DNA of 64,000 bases from Arsukibacterium ikkense (GTDB lineage Bacteria; Pseudomonadota; Gammaproteobacteria; Enterobacterales; Alteromonadaceae): assembly GCF_000987775.1 (NCBI RefSeq), contig NZ_LAHO01000008.1:62001-126000 (forward strand), read 5' to 3'. The notes under the pieces are model-generated. The model did no database searches. It was not told where the DNA came from and saw only the letters and a program-made list of their open reading frames with translations. The translations under genes and the position numbers were made by a program. Every line of letters starts with the position of its first letter. Positions within the stretch are counted from its first letter, which is position 1. This document shows positions 9,133 to 18,854 of the stretch, piece by piece.

Positions 9133-10395
9133 ATGCAATTTTCATCTTTAGATTTAGCTGCAGATTTACAACGCGCGCTGCTTGAATGTGGCTACAGTAC
9201 TATGACACCGGTCCAGGTTCAGGCCATCGTGCCGGCGCGTCGTGGCAAGGATTTACAAGTGACCGCGCAAACCGGTACCGGTAAAACTGCCGCCTTTGCG
9301 CTGCCGATATTGCAACGCATGCTGGATAAACCCAAAGCCACGGTAGAGCGCCGGCCGCGGGCGTTGATTCTGACCCCGACCCGCGAATTAGCCGAGCAAT
9401 TGGCTAATGCGATCAGCAGCTATGCGCAGTTTTTGTCAATCAGCGTTACCGCCTTATACGGCGGCGTTAAAATGGGCGGCCAGGCCAATAAATTAACCGC
9501 AGGCGTTGATATTGTGATCAGTACCCCCGGCCGCTTGCTCGAGCATATGGCGCTGGGTAACGTTATTTTAAGTGACGTTGAGTTTGTGGTGCTGGATGAA
9601 GCTGACCGGATGTTAGATATGGGGTTTAGTGCTGATGTGCTGAAGTTATTGCAAATGACCGCAAGTTCGCGCCAAACCATGTTGTTTTCGGCGACAACGT
9701 CACCGGCGGTAAATGAGTTATCTCATAAAATTCTGCGTAATCATCAGCAAATCCGGGTGGCGAAAGTCAATAGTACCGCTGATACCGTCAATCACGTGGT
9801 GTACCCGGTAGAGGAAAGCCGTAAAATCGAATTGTTTGAGCAGCTATTGGCGGAAAATAACTGGTTCCAGGTGTTGGTGTTTACCAGCACCAAAGAGCAG
9901 GCAGATCGGCTGTTAGCCGATTTACAAAAGACTAAGGTGAATGCTGCAGTTTGTCACGGTGATAAAAGCCAGGGTTCACGCCGCCGCGCTATTGCTGATT
10001 TTAAATCGGCTAAGTTGCAGGTGCTGATTGCCACTGAGGTGGCTGCCCGGGGCCTGGATATTCAGGGCCTGGATTATGTGGTGAACTTTAATTTACCGTA
10101 TTTACCTGAAGATTACGTGCACCGGATTGGCCGAACCGGCCGGGCTGGCGCGGCAGGTAATGCTATTTCATTTGTCAGTCGTGAAGAAGAGCAAACCTTA
10201 GAGCGCATTCAAAAGCTGATTGGCGACGATATCAAACGTATCGTCAAGCCTGGCTTTGAAGTGAGTAACCGTGGCTCACTGTTAAAAAACATTTCCCGCA
10301 AAGTATTGTCAGGACGTTCTAACAAAGTCAGCGAAACGGTTATCGATCTGGAAAAAGCAACTAAACCTAAAGCTAAACCACGTAGCGCCGGGTAA
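9133..10395 (+). CDS. DEAD-box ATP-dependent RNA helicase, RhlE-like
   Basis: A 420-residue DEAD-box helicase. Motifs in order: Q motif around residue 20 (GYSTMTPVQVQAI), motif I AQTGTGKT, Ia PTRELAEQ, Ib TPGR, II DEAD, III SAT, then the second RecA domain with ARGLDI, and VI HRIGRTGR near residue 335. The C-terminal extension is short and basic (RSNKVSETVIDLEKATKPKAKPRSAG), which fits the RhlE group better than the longer DeaD, SrmB or DbpA. It unwinds short RNA duplexes, probably in ribosome assembly or RNA turnover. GAGGA lies before the ATG. It follows the DUF6172 gene by 45 bases. Confidence 0.9.
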   Translation: MQFSSLDLAADLQRALLECGYSTMTPVQVQAIVPARRGKDLQVTAQTGTGKTAAFALPILQRMLDKPKATVERRPRALILTPTRELAEQLANAISSYAQFLSISVTALYGGVKMGGQANKLTAGVDIVISTPGRLLEHMALGNVILSDVEFVVLDEADRMLDMGFSADVLKLLQMTASSRQTMLFSATTSPAVNELSHKILRNHQQIRVAKVNSTADTVNHVVYPVEESRKIELFEQLLAENNWFQVLVFTSTKEQADRLLADLQKTKVNAAVCHGDKSQGSRRRAIADFKSAKLQVLIATEVAARGLDIQGLDYVVNFNLPYLPEDYVHRIGRTGRAGAAGNAISFVSREEEQTLERIQKLIGDDIKRIVKPGFEVSNRGSLLKNISRKVLSGRSNKVSETVIDLEKATKPKAKPRSAG

Positions 10396-10484
10396 ATGAT
10401 TCAAAACAGATAAATTGATCTGCCACAGCACATTACGTCGCTGCAGTTGCTAAGCTAACCCTAGCTGGCAATTCTGGAGCGACT

Positions 10485-13217
10485 ATGTCAAAGCTCAACG
10501 CGCCTGTTTCTGCGCAAACAACACCCCCATCGAATACTACTGTGTGGCATCAACAGACAGCTTCGCAGTTGTATCAGCAATATAGTGTGCAGCCTGAACA
10601 GGGCTTAAACCTATTGCAAGTAGCTCAAGCGCGCGAGCGTTATGGCGCTAACCTGTTGCCGGCGAAGCAGCCGGTGCCTGCCTGGCGGCGTTTGTTGCGC
10701 CAGTTTAATAATTTGCTGATTTATGTACTGCTGGTAGCTGCCTTGCTGGCGGCGGTATTGGCTGAATACCTGGATATGGCTGTGATCCTGGCGGTGGTGC
10801 TGGTTAATGGCATTATCGGCTTTATTCAGGAAGGGCAGGCCGAAAAAGCGTTGCAGTCGATAGGCGCTTTATTATCAAGCCGGGCGCGGGTGCTGCGTGA
10901 GGGACAGACAGAGCAATTGAATGCTGCTGAGCTGGTGCCGGGCGATATTGTCATACTGGAAGCCGGCGATAAAGTGCCGGCCGATATGCGTCTGCTGAAG
11001 GTGTATAACCTGCAGGTGCAGGAGGCATCGCTGACCGGCGAGTCGGTGGCGGTAGAAAAACACAGTGAGCCCCTGGCGGCAGAGGTCGTGCTGGCTGACA
11101 GGCGCAATATGGCATATAGCGGTACCCTGGTAACCCAGGGCCGGGCCGTGGCGCTGGTGGTGGCTACCGGCAGCGCCACTGAGCTTGGCAGAATTAACCG
11201 CATGCTCAGTGAAGTGGTGATGCTCAGTACGCCCTTGCTACAGCAAATGGCGCAGTTTGCCCGTTACCTGACCATGGCGGTGCTCGGTTTTGCGCTGCTG
11301 GTATTTGTGCTGGGTTATCTGCGCGATTACTCGCTTAATTACCTGTTTATGGCGGTAGTAAGTTTAGTGGTTGCCGCCATCCCGGAAGGGCTGCCGACCA
11401 TTTTAACCGTAGCACTGGCGATTGGCGTAACAAGGATGGCCAAACGCAAGGCCATTATCCGCCGTTTGCCGGCAGTGGAAACCCTGGGCGCGGTTTCGGT
11501 GATTTGCTCTGATAAAACTGGCACCCTGACTTTAAATGAAATGATGGTAAGCCAGCTTGCCTTGCCCGGGCAGCAGCTGACGGTAAGCGGCAGCGGTTAC
11601 AGTCCGGTCGGGGCGATCACCGCTGCCGCTGGCAACGACGTGGCAGATGCTGAGCTGCTGAGCTGGCTATGCCGCGCGGCGCTGCTGTGTAATGATGCCC
11701 AACTAATTGATGCTGAAGCAGGCCGGCAAATTCAGGGCGATCCGATGGAGGCGGCCTTGCTGGTATTAGCCGAAAAGGCTGAGCTTAACCGTCAGCAGCA
11801 AGTGGCAGAGTATCCGCGACATGATGAAATTCCGTTTGATTCCGCCCACAAATATATGGCGACTCTGCACAGCGACCATCAGGGCCGCGGCTATATTTTT
11901 ATTAAAGGCGCACCGGAAGCCATACTGGCACAGTGTCACAGTGTTTTTCTACCTGCAGGCAGCGAGCCGGCAAGTACTGCATTGGACACGGCCTACTGGC
12001 AGCAGCAGATAGAGCAAATTGCTGCGGGCGGCCAGCGGGTACTGGCACTGGCGGTGAAATGGCTCGACAGCCAGCAGACGGTGCTGAATCAGCAGGACTT
12101 AAGCGGTGATATTCAATTACTGGGGCTGGTTGGGCTGATTGACCCGCCACGGCCGGAGGCAATAGCAGCGATTGCCGCCTGTCAGCAGGCTGGGATCAAA
12201 GTCAAGATGATTACCGGCGATCATGCCGCGACAGCGTCAGCGATAGCGGTGCAACTGGGCCTTGCTGATGCGCAGCGGGTACTGACCGGCCGTGAGCTGG
12301 ACGAGCTGAGTGAGGCGCAACTGGCCGACAGCATAGTGCATACTGCTGTGTTTGCCCGCACGACACCGGCGCATAAGCTGCGCCTGGTGACCGCCTTGCA
12401 AGCGCAGGGCGACGTGGTGGCGATGACCGGCGATGGCGTTAATGATGCGCCGGCGTTAAAGCGGGCTGATGTCGGCATTGCCATGGGCCGCGGCGGCACA
12501 GAGGCGGCGCGCGAAGCCAGTGAAATGGTGCTGCTGGACGATAACTTTGCCACCATAGCGCAGGCGGTGGCGGCTGGGCGCAATGTGTACGACAATCTGA
12601 AGAAGGCTATTGCCTTTTTATTACCGGTAAACGGCGGTGAGTCGCTGGCGATAGTGCTGGCGCTATTATTTGCATTAACCCTGCCGATAATGCCATTGCA
12701 AATTTTGTGGGTGAATATGGTCAGCTCTATTGGCCTGGCGTTGGCGTTGGCATTTGAACCGCCAGAGCCCAAACTGATGCAACGCCGGCCGCGCAAAGTC
12801 ACTGAGCCGTTGATTTCCGGCTTTGTGCTGTGGCGCATCTTACTGGTATCGGGCTTATTTACCTTAGGTATCTTTGCGGTATTTAACTGGGCTATCGCCC
12901 AGCAATTAAGCATTGATTATGCACGGACCATGGCAGTCAATACGCTGGTAGCGATGGAAGTCTGGTATTTGTTCAGTGTGCGCTATATGCAGGGGCCGTC
13001 ATTGTCATGGCAGGGCATTAGAGGTACCCAGCCGGTGCTGATAGCGGTGGCCATAGTGTTTGGCCTGCAACTGCTGTTTACCTATCTGCCGCTGTTACAG
13101 CAGCTGTTTAGTACCGAAGCACTGCGTTTTAGCCATGGCCTGATTTGCGTAGGTATAGGTGTAGTGGTGTTTATTGTACTGGAGCTGGAAAAGTGGTTAA
13201 GCCGGCGGCGCAGCTAA
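10485..13217 (+). CDS. P2-type cation-transporting ATPase
   Basis: A 910-residue P-type ATPase. Residues 25-90 form the cation-ATPase N-domain; TGES (about 183-186) is the actuator motif; IPEGLP marks M4; D343 in DKTGTLT is the phosphorylated Asp; TGD and GDGVND (about 649-654) are the hinge motifs; a C-terminal four-helix cation-ATPase domain follows. M4 PEGL places it with Ca2+/Na+/K+ (P2) pumps. In M6 the segment reads LWVNMVSS (N744-S748), so the position of the SERCA Asp800 ligand is Ser, as I recall for CtpF-like pumps. The ion is therefore uncertain. GGAG precedes the ATG. Confidence 0.9.
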   Translation: MSKLNAPVSAQTTPPSNTTVWHQQTASQLYQQYSVQPEQGLNLLQVAQARERYGANLLPAKQPVPAWRRLLRQFNNLLIYVLLVAALLAAVLAEYLDMAVILAVVLVNGIIGFIQEGQAEKALQSIGALLSSRARVLREGQTEQLNAAELVPGDIVILEAGDKVPADMRLLKVYNLQVQEASLTGESVAVEKHSEPLAAEVVLADRRNMAYSGTLVTQGRAVALVVATGSATELGRINRMLSEVVMLSTPLLQQMAQFARYLTMAVLGFALLVFVLGYLRDYSLNYLFMAVVSLVVAAIPEGLPTILTVALAIGVTRMAKRKAIIRRLPAVETLGAVSVICSDKTGTLTLNEMMVSQLALPGQQLTVSGSGYSPVGAITAAAGNDVADAELLSWLCRAALLCNDAQLIDAEAGRQIQGDPMEAALLVLAEKAELNRQQQVAEYPRHDEIPFDSAHKYMATLHSDHQGRGYIFIKGAPEAILAQCHSVFLPAGSEPASTALDTAYWQQQIEQIAAGGQRVLALAVKWLDSQQTVLNQQDLSGDIQLLGLVGLIDPPRPEAIAAIAACQQAGIKVKMITGDHAATASAIAVQLGLADAQRVLTGRELDELSEAQLADSIVHTAVFARTTPAHKLRLVTALQAQGDVVAMTGDGVNDAPALKRADVGIAMGRGGTEAAREASEMVLLDDNFATIAQAVAAGRNVYDNLKKAIAFLLPVNGGESLAIVLALLFALTLPIMPLQILWVNMVSSIGLALALAFEPPEPKLMQRRPRKVTEPLISGFVLWRILLVSGLFTLGIFAVFNWAIAQQLSIDYARTMAVNTLVAMEVWYLFSVRYMQGPSLSWQGIRGTQPVLIAVAIVFGLQLLFTYLPLLQQLFSTEALRFSHGLICVGIGVVVFIVLELEKWLSRRRS

Positions 13218-13251
13218 GGTGCTAAATCGCCTAATTGTAGCCTTAGTAAAA

Positions 13252-13278
13252 AACAGCCGGGCAGCTAACCCGGCTGTT
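13252..13278. terminator. Bidirectional intrinsic terminator
   Basis: Perfect 10-bp stem AACAGCCGGG / CCCGGCTGTT with a 7-base loop, an A-run on the left and TGCTTTT on the right. It lies between the convergent P-type ATPase and DUF885 genes and can end both transcripts. Confidence 0.85.
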
Positions 13279-13305
13279 GCTTTTACAGATTACTGTCGTG
13301 CGGGT

Positions 13306-15156
13306 TTATTCGCTTTTGGCAGCTGCGATATAGTCGTTTACCAGTTGCTCCAGCACGTTCAGTGGTACCGCGCCGTTGCGTAACACCACATCATGAAAGT
13401 CACGAATATCGTAGTGTTCACCCAGCTCGGCCTGGGCCTTGTCGCGCAGTTCCAGTATTTTCAGCATGCCAATAGTGTAAGCCGTGGCCTGGCCAGGCAT
13501 CACGATGTAACGCTCGATAGCTTTGGTGGCATCGGTGGTTGAATTTGGCGTATTATCTACCAGATACTGAATGGCTTGCTCGCGGGTCCACTGTTTGGCG
13601 TGAATACCGGTATCCACCACCAGACGACAAGCACGCCAAAGCTCCATTGCTAAGCGTCCAAAGTCAGAGTAGGGGTCCTGATACAAGCCAATGTCCTTGG
13701 GCAGGACCTCACTGTACAGGCCCCAGCCTTCAATATAGGCAGTGTAACCACCAAAGCGACGGAACTTCGGCATATCGTCCAGCTCCTGGGCAATAGCCAG
13801 CTGCATATGGTGGCCCGGAATGCCCTCGTGGTAGGCCAGCGCCTCTAGCTGATAGGTTGGCATATCCTGCATTTGATACAGGTTAGCGTAGTACACGCCA
13901 GGCCGGCTGCCGTCCATTGACGGCCGCTGATAAAACGCCTTACCGGCACTTCTTTCCCGAAAAGGCTCCACCGCCTGTACTATCATATCGGCCTGTGGCT
14001 TCACCCGGAACAGCTGGTCCAGCCGGCCTTTCATATCGTCAATCACCCTGGTGGCTTCGGCCAGGTAGGCGGCCCGGCCCTCGTCGGTATCGGGGTAGTA
14101 AAACTGCGGATCTTCACGCATAAAGACGAAAAACTCGGCTAAGCTGCCGTCAAATTTAACCTGTTGCATAATAGCGCGCATTTCATCATGAATACGGGCA
14201 ACTTGGTCCAAGCCAAGCTGATGAATTTGGCTGGCGGTTAAGTCGGTGGTGGTAATGCGCGCCAGCCGGTTCTGGTAAAAGGCCGCGCCATCTTCAAAAC
14301 GCCAGACGCCATCATCGGTAGTGGCTTGCTGCTGCAGGTTCTGCAGGAAGCTGATAAGGCTTTGATAGGCGATACCTACACTGGTAAGCAAGGCAACATT
14401 GGCTTCGTCTAACAGCAACTTTTCTTCAACCTCATCCAGCCCTAACGCTTGTACTTTCTTTTTGAAGTCGGCCAGTAAGGTGCTGTCCTCTCCCTGGCTG
14501 AATGGCGCGCCGGTAATGACATTCTGGCTGCCGCTAATCACATGTTCAAATACAAACTCTGGGATAATAATGTTTTGTCCGGCACGCTTGGTCAACTGTT
14601 GCTGTAACTGGTTAAATAACAGCGGCACATTATTTAAGCGGCCAATGTAGGCTTTGGCGTCGCTGACATCTTCAATTTTATGTTGGTTAATTAACAGCGA
14701 TGGCACCAGTGAATGAATACCAGACATCTGGTTTACCGGGTAGCTGTAAAAGCGCCATTTGCTGTCTTCCAGGCTGTTTTGTAAGTCTTGCTGCAACAGC
14801 TGATAACTTAACGCAGTATTGGGCTCCAGTTGGCTGGGATCGATGGCATTGAGCAGTTCCAGGTGGGTGCGAATCATCGCTTGCTCAATGTCATAGGCGG
14901 CGTCACTTAAATCCTGCCACTGATCATAATCATCTTTAATGCCTAGCCGGGTTTGTAACACCGGGTTACGGCGCACTTGTTCCATGAAGATTTGCTCAAA
15001 CAGTTGATTGGCCCGCTCGTTCACGTCAAACTGGGCTGCTGCCGTTTGCTCGCCGGTTAAACCCGGTTGGGTTGTTTTCGGGCCGCAACCGCCGAGTAAT
15101 GCCAGACTAACTGCCAGCGGAATTAAAGCGAAGGTGCGAAAAGCTGTCTTTTTCAT
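13306..15156 (-). CDS. DUF885 family lipoprotein, putative metallopeptidase
   Basis: A 616-residue exported protein of the DUF885 family. The signal peptide ends in a lipobox, LLGGC, with C24 as the acylated residue, so it is anchored to a membrane, probably the outer one. Around residue 440 stands YHEGIPGHHMQ, the conserved zinc-type HExxxxHH pattern of the family, followed by a downstream YIEGWGLYSE acidic motif. Family members are thought to be metallopeptidases; substrates are mostly unknown. It follows hemW on the same strand after 64 bases, so may have its own promoter. Given the proteolytic style of this genome, a role in peptide use is possible but unsupported. Confidence 0.85.
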   Translation of the reverse strand: MKKTAFRTFALIPLAVSLALLGGCGPKTTQPGLTGEQTAAAQFDVNERANQLFEQIFMEQVRRNPVLQTRLGIKDDYDQWQDLSDAAYDIEQAMIRTHLELLNAIDPSQLEPNTALSYQLLQQDLQNSLEDSKWRFYSYPVNQMSGIHSLVPSLLINQHKIEDVSDAKAYIGRLNNVPLLFNQLQQQLTKRAGQNIIIPEFVFEHVISGSQNVITGAPFSQGEDSTLLADFKKKVQALGLDEVEEKLLLDEANVALLTSVGIAYQSLISFLQNLQQQATTDDGVWRFEDGAAFYQNRLARITTTDLTASQIHQLGLDQVARIHDEMRAIMQQVKFDGSLAEFFVFMREDPQFYYPDTDEGRAAYLAEATRVIDDMKGRLDQLFRVKPQADMIVQAVEPFRERSAGKAFYQRPSMDGSRPGVYYANLYQMQDMPTYQLEALAYHEGIPGHHMQLAIAQELDDMPKFRRFGGYTAYIEGWGLYSEVLPKDIGLYQDPYSDFGRLAMELWRACRLVVDTGIHAKQWTREQAIQYLVDNTPNSTTDATKAIERYIVMPGQATAYTIGMLKILELRDKAQAELGEHYDIRDFHDVVLRNGAVPLNVLEQLVNDYIAAAKSE

Positions 15157-15220
15157 AATAGTACCTGTGTTGTGGTCATTTTATTGCGCCGTTAGCCGTG
15201 TGCCTTCGCACAACAGGGGT

Positions 15221-16366
15221 TTAATCAATAAATAATGTCAGTAAATCATTCAGATAACGGGCACCCTTGTCGGTAACTTGCCAGTGTTGCGGCTTATTGT
15301 GCAGCAAACCTTGCTGTACCGCGCTGGCAATAGCCAGCTCAATGCTGGCGAGTGGCAGACCGGTGTAGGCGCTGAAATCACTGTGCGGGCAGGGCTCCAG
15401 CAAGCGAAAGCGGTTCATAAAGAATTCAAATGGCCTGTCCTCTGCCAGTACTTGTTCCTGACTATCCAGATAACCGCGGCTGATCTCCATATAGCCCTTC
15501 GGGTGTTTAATTTTCACGGTGCGTAAAATAGTATTGCGACCGGGCAAGGTTATTTTGCCATGGGCGCCACAGCCAATACCCAGATAGTCGCCGTAACGCC
15601 AGTAATTCAGGTTATGCTGGCATTGATGGCCGGCCTGAGCATAAGCCGAAATTTCATATTGCTGGTAGCCATGCTGTTGTAACAGTGCCAGACCTTGTTG
15701 CTGAATTTCCCACAAGGTATCGTCGGCCGGCAGCACTGGCGGGCGCGAGGCAAAGGCTGTATTAGGCTCTATGGTCAGCTGATACCAGGATAAATGTGGT
15801 GGTGCTAAGTCAATGGCTTGCTGTAAATCGGCCAGGGCGCCTTGCACATTTTGCTGTGGCAGGCCATGCATTAAATCCAGGTTAAAGCTGTTAAGGGGCA
15901 GGCTACTGGCCAGCTGCGCGGCCCGGATTGCTTCGTCACAATCGTGTATTCGCCCCAGCGCTTTTAACTGTGCGGTTTGAAAGCTTTGTACGCCAATAGA
16001 GAAGCGGGTTACGCCGGCTGCAACATAGCCGGCAAAGCGCTCTGCTTCTACAGTGCCAGGGTTTGCTTCCATGGTCACTTCCATGTCGCTGCTGCAGGAC
16101 AGACGTTGCTGAACCCCATGCAGGATCTGGCTAATCCCTTCTGCTGAAAACACACTGGGCGTGCCGCCGCCGATAAAAATACTGGAGACCGTGCGCCCGC
16201 TGACTAACTTCAGGTCCTGGTCCAAATCAGCCAGCAAATGGGCAATGTATTCCTGTTCGGGAATACCTTGTTTAACCGCATGCGAGTTAAAGTCGCAGTA
16301 GGGGCACTTCTGAATACACCAGGGAATATGGATATATAACGACAGCGGTGGCAGTTGCAGGCTCAC
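15221..16366 (-). CDS. hemW: HemW, radical SAM heme chaperone
   Basis: A 381-residue radical-SAM protein. The cluster motif is CIQKCPYC (C17, C21, C24) in YIHIPWC. GGGTPS and the downstream EANPGT motifs bind S-adenosylmethionine. The sequence lacks the N-terminal extension of the true oxygen-independent coproporphyrinogen oxidase HemN and has the HemW-type four-residue CxxxCxxC start, followed by Asp-Phe rather than the extra Cys of HemN. HemW inserts heme into apoproteins. It directly abuts rdgB (no gap) as in E. coli (rdgB-yggW), which supports the assignment. Confidence 0.93.
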   Translation of the reverse strand: MSLQLPPLSLYIHIPWCIQKCPYCDFNSHAVKQGIPEQEYIAHLLADLDQDLKLVSGRTVSSIFIGGGTPSVFSAEGISQILHGVQQRLSCSSDMEVTMEANPGTVEAERFAGYVAAGVTRFSIGVQSFQTAQLKALGRIHDCDEAIRAAQLASSLPLNSFNLDLMHGLPQQNVQGALADLQQAIDLAPPHLSWYQLTIEPNTAFASRPPVLPADDTLWEIQQQGLALLQQHGYQQYEISAYAQAGHQCQHNLNYWRYGDYLGIGCGAHGKITLPGRNTILRTVKIKHPKGYMEISRGYLDSQEQVLAEDRPFEFFMNRFRLLEPCPHSDFSAYTGLPLASIELAIASAVQQGLLHNKPQHWQVTDKGARYLNDLLTLFID

Positions 16367-16966
16367 TTAGCCTTCCTGTGCTTGCAATAGGTTAACTAAT
16401 TGACGCAGTGCCTGACCGCGATGGCTCAGCGCTGCTTTTTGTGTTTTGCTCAGTTCTGCGGCGCTAATCGTGTGGCCGTCGGGAATAAACAGCGGATCAT
16501 AACCAAAACCACCGTCGCCCTGTGTTGCTGTGCTGATACTGCCAGGCCAGACACCATGACATACCAGCGGAGTGGGGTCACTGGCGTGGCGCAGGTATAC
16601 CAGCACACAATGAAACTGGGCCGTACGCTCTGCTGCCGGCACCTGTTGTAATGCCTGTAACAGCTTAGCGATGTTTTCGCTATCGGTGGCGGCTGCACCA
16701 CTGTAGCGCGCTGAGTAGATACCGGGTTGGCCACCGAGCGCATCCACCGCCAGGCCCGAGTCATCGGCAATGGCTGGTAAACCTGTTGTCAACGCGGCAT
16801 GCCGGGCTTTTAAGATGGCGTTTTCGATAAAGGTCAGGCCGGTTTCATCGGCGTCACTTACCCCAAGTTGTTGCTGCGGGATGATTTGATACCGATAAGG
16901 CGCTAACAGCGCACTGAGTTCAGCCACTTTGCCTTGGTTGGAACTTGCGAGCACGAGTTTCTGCAT
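16367..16966 (-). CDS. rdgB: dITP/XTP pyrophosphatase (Ham1/RdgB)
   Basis: A house-cleaning pyrophosphatase that removes dITP, dHAPTP and XTP from the nucleotide pool. From the start used here the protein is 199 residues (E. coli 197) and begins [17 protein letters not shown], the family substrate-loop motif; [10 protein letters not shown] and SHRGQAL are also present. An upstream in-frame ATG at 16999 would add 11 residues and forms a TAATG overlap with the DUF4426 stop, so coupled initiation there cannot be excluded; neither start has a clear Shine-Dalgarno sequence. It sits in the conserved yggT-rdgB-hemW run. Confidence 0.93.
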   Translation of the reverse strand: MQKLVLASSNQGKVAELSALLAPYRYQIIPQQQLGVSDADETGLTFIENAILKARHAALTTGLPAIADDSGLAVDALGGQPGIYSARYSGAAATDSENIAKLLQALQQVPAAERTAQFHCVLVYLRHASDPTPLVCHGVWPGSISTATQGDGGFGYDPLFIPDGHTISAAELSKTQKAALSHRGQALRQLVNLLQAQEG

Positions 16967-16998
16967 TTTAGGCCAATTTGGAATAAAGGTTAAGGTCA

Positions 16999-17433
16999 TT
17001 AATCGACAAAAAAAGTATGGCTGAATTTCAGCTTCTGTTGCTGGTTGCCATGGCGAATGTCAATAGTAAAGTTATACAGCTGCTCGTTCTGATAGGGTAT
17101 AGTCACCAGATAATATACCGCATCGCCTTCTGTTACCTGCTTAAAGTCCAGTTTGCGCTGACGGCCAACCAGATCTTTAGCTACGCCACTAAGGGCGACT
17201 TGCTGAGCTTGCTGGCTGGTCGTGTCGAGCACGGAGATATTGACAACACCGTTAAACTTACTGCGTTGAATGCCATTTTTTAAGGCCACTTCCGGCGTTA
17301 AAAATGTGGCAGGAAAGGCAATGTAATGCACATCCCAGCTACCCAGCTTTTTCATTTGTTCGGCGCTTATTTGCCAGCTGCATAACATGGCAAAAAGACT
17401 GATAGTCAATGCGAAATAACCTGATGCTTTCAT
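16999..17433 (-). CDS. DUF4426 family periplasmic protein
   Basis: A 144-residue protein with a cleavable signal peptide (cleavage near SAEQ, residue 24) and a mature beta-rich domain that starts [24 protein letters not shown], the recognisable DUF4426 beginning, and ends [11 protein letters not shown]. Function is unknown; the family is confined to gammaproteobacteria and is often found between yggT and rdgB, where E. coli has yggU. Its stop codon overlaps an in-frame ATG of rdgB. AGGAG stands about seven bases before its ATG. Confidence 0.8.
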   Translation of the reverse strand: MKASGYFALTISLFAMLCSWQISAEQMKKLGSWDVHYIAFPATFLTPEVALKNGIQRSKFNGVVNISVLDTTSQQAQQVALSGVAKDLVGRQRKLDFKQVTEGDAVYYLVTIPYQNEQLYNFTIDIRHGNQQQKLKFSHTFFVD

Positions 17434-17481
17434 AAGTTGGCTCCTGTTGTTAACGCAAAGTGACGATGCGCTTTCGCGGGC

Positions 17482-18021
17482 TTATAAACCGCGAAAGGTG
17501 CTGCTAAGTAAAATGGTAATAAACTGAATCGCGATAATCAGTACTAATACCGACAAATCCAGGCCGCCTAATGGCGGTAATACCCGGCGGATTGGCCGCA
17601 GCAGTGGCTCGGTTAACTGATGCATCACCAGCTCTATCGGGTTACGGCCCTGGCTGAACCAACTTAACAAGGCCCGGATGATTAAAATCCAGAATAACAG
17701 ATTAAGGGTTTCTTTTAGCAGTACCAACAGGCCACTGAACAAGGTCGCCGGTATCTGAATGGCGCCAATCAGTAACAGTTGCAATACCACCAGTTTGGCT
17801 ACGGCCACCAGATAGGCTAGCACCACTGTGGCGGTGTCCAGCTTGCCAATGCTCGGTATCAGCCGGCGCAGCGGCAGTACCGCAGGGTTGGTTACTTTTA
17901 CAATAAACTGACTGAACGGATTGTAAAAGTCGGCGCGGGCTAGTTGCAGCCATACCCTTAGGATCACCACCATCAACAGCAAATTAAAGGCGGTATTAAT
18001 TAAAAACAACATGGCCTGCAT
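17482..18021 (-). CDS. yggT: YggT family membrane protein
   Basis: A 179-residue inner-membrane protein made of two repeated YggT units: each has a hydrophobic segment, an RLWLQLARADFYNPFSQFIVKVTNP-like or RALLSWFSQGRNPIELVMHQLTEP-like stretch (given in part), and a second segment (about residues 5-22, 60-85, 95-115, 155-175). E. coli YggT has been linked to osmotic tolerance; in Gram-positives the relatives take part in cell division. It lies 17 bases after proC in the conserved yggS-proC-yggT order. Confidence 0.88.
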   Translation of the reverse strand: MQAMLFLINTAFNLLLMVVILRVWLQLARADFYNPFSQFIVKVTNPAVLPLRRLIPSIGKLDTATVVLAYLVAVAKLVVLQLLLIGAIQIPATLFSGLLVLLKETLNLLFWILIIRALLSWFSQGRNPIELVMHQLTEPLLRPIRRVLPPLGGLDLSVLVLIIAIQFITILLSSTFRGL

Positions 18022-18038
18022 TTTGACTCTCCGGCAAA

Positions 18039-18854
18039 CTAGATTTGTTGCGCCATTTCTTCGGCACGTTTAATAGCGGCATACATGGCGTCGGCAACCA
18101 TTTTTTCCAAGCCCTGGTCAGCAAAGGTGGTAACGGCTTCATGGGTAGTGCCGCCTTTAGACGTTACATTAGCGCGTAACAGGGCAAAGCTTTCATCGCT
18201 TTGCAGTGCCATGGTTGCGGCGCCTAACGCTGTTTTAGCCACCATAGCTTTGGCTTGCTCCGGGGCAAAACCCAACTTTTCAGCTACCTGTTGCATCGAC
18301 TGCATAAAATAGAAAAAGTAAGCTGGTGAGCTGCCGGTAACCGCAATAATGTGGTTAATTTGCGCTTCTTGCTCCAGCCAGACATTCATACCGGTGCCGC
18401 TGAACATATGATCAACAAAGGCCCGTTCATAATTAGAGCAACGGCTTGGGAATAAGCCGGTGACCCCCTGGCCAACGAGTGACGGCGTATTGGGCATTGC
18501 CCGCACCAGCCTTACCTGGCCCAGCCACTGTTCATAGCGTTTCACTTCAATACCGGCCGCCAGGGTAACAAACAGCTTTTCCTGAATTTCAGGAGCACTT
18601 TGCAACAGTTTTTCACATAAGCCCTGCATCATTTGCGGCTTTACCGCCAGCACGATGATATCTGCTTTGCTAACAGCTTCGATATTGTCAAGGGTGGTAC
18701 TGATACCATAATCAGCAGCCAGTGCGGTTAGCTTGGGCTGGCTGCGGTTGGCAGCGATAATGTTAGCCGGCGGGTAACCGGCATTCACCATGGCGGCAAT
18801 CACGCAACGTGCCATATTGCCTGCGCCAATAAAGGCAACGGTGTTGTCATTCAT
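18039..18854 (-). CDS. proC: Pyrroline-5-carboxylate reductase
   Basis: A 271-residue enzyme for the last step of proline synthesis (P5C to proline with NAD(P)H). The Rossmann motif is VAFIGAGNMARCVI at the N-terminus; the C-terminal signature around residues 215-240 (RANVTSKGGTTHEAV) matches the P5CR pattern. ATG 18854 gives E. coli-like length; ATG 18863 is an alternative, with AGGA three bases before it. The start lies inside the 3' end of yggS, so the two are translationally linked. It could also handle proline from the peptide-degrading system 28 kb away only in the reverse sense, which is unlikely. Confidence 0.93.
   Translation of the reverse strand: MNDNTVAFIGAGNMARCVIAAMVNAGYPPANIIAANRSQPKLTALAADYGISTTLDNIEAVSKADIIVLAVKPQMMQGLCEKLLQSAPEIQEKLFVTLAAGIEVKRYEQWLGQVRLVRAMPNTPSLVGQGVTGLFPSRCSNYERAFVDHMFSGTGMNVWLEQEAQINHIIAVTGSSPAYFFYFMQSMQQVAEKLGFAPEQAKAMVAKTALGAATMALQSDESFALLRANVTSKGGTTHEAVTTFADQGLEKMVADAMYAAIKRAEEMAQQI

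Noticed and set aside
12221..12913. Long antisense open frame (230 codons) inside the P-type ATPase gene
   Set aside because: The sense frame has all ATPase motifs; the antisense product is Ser/Ala-rich without any domain.
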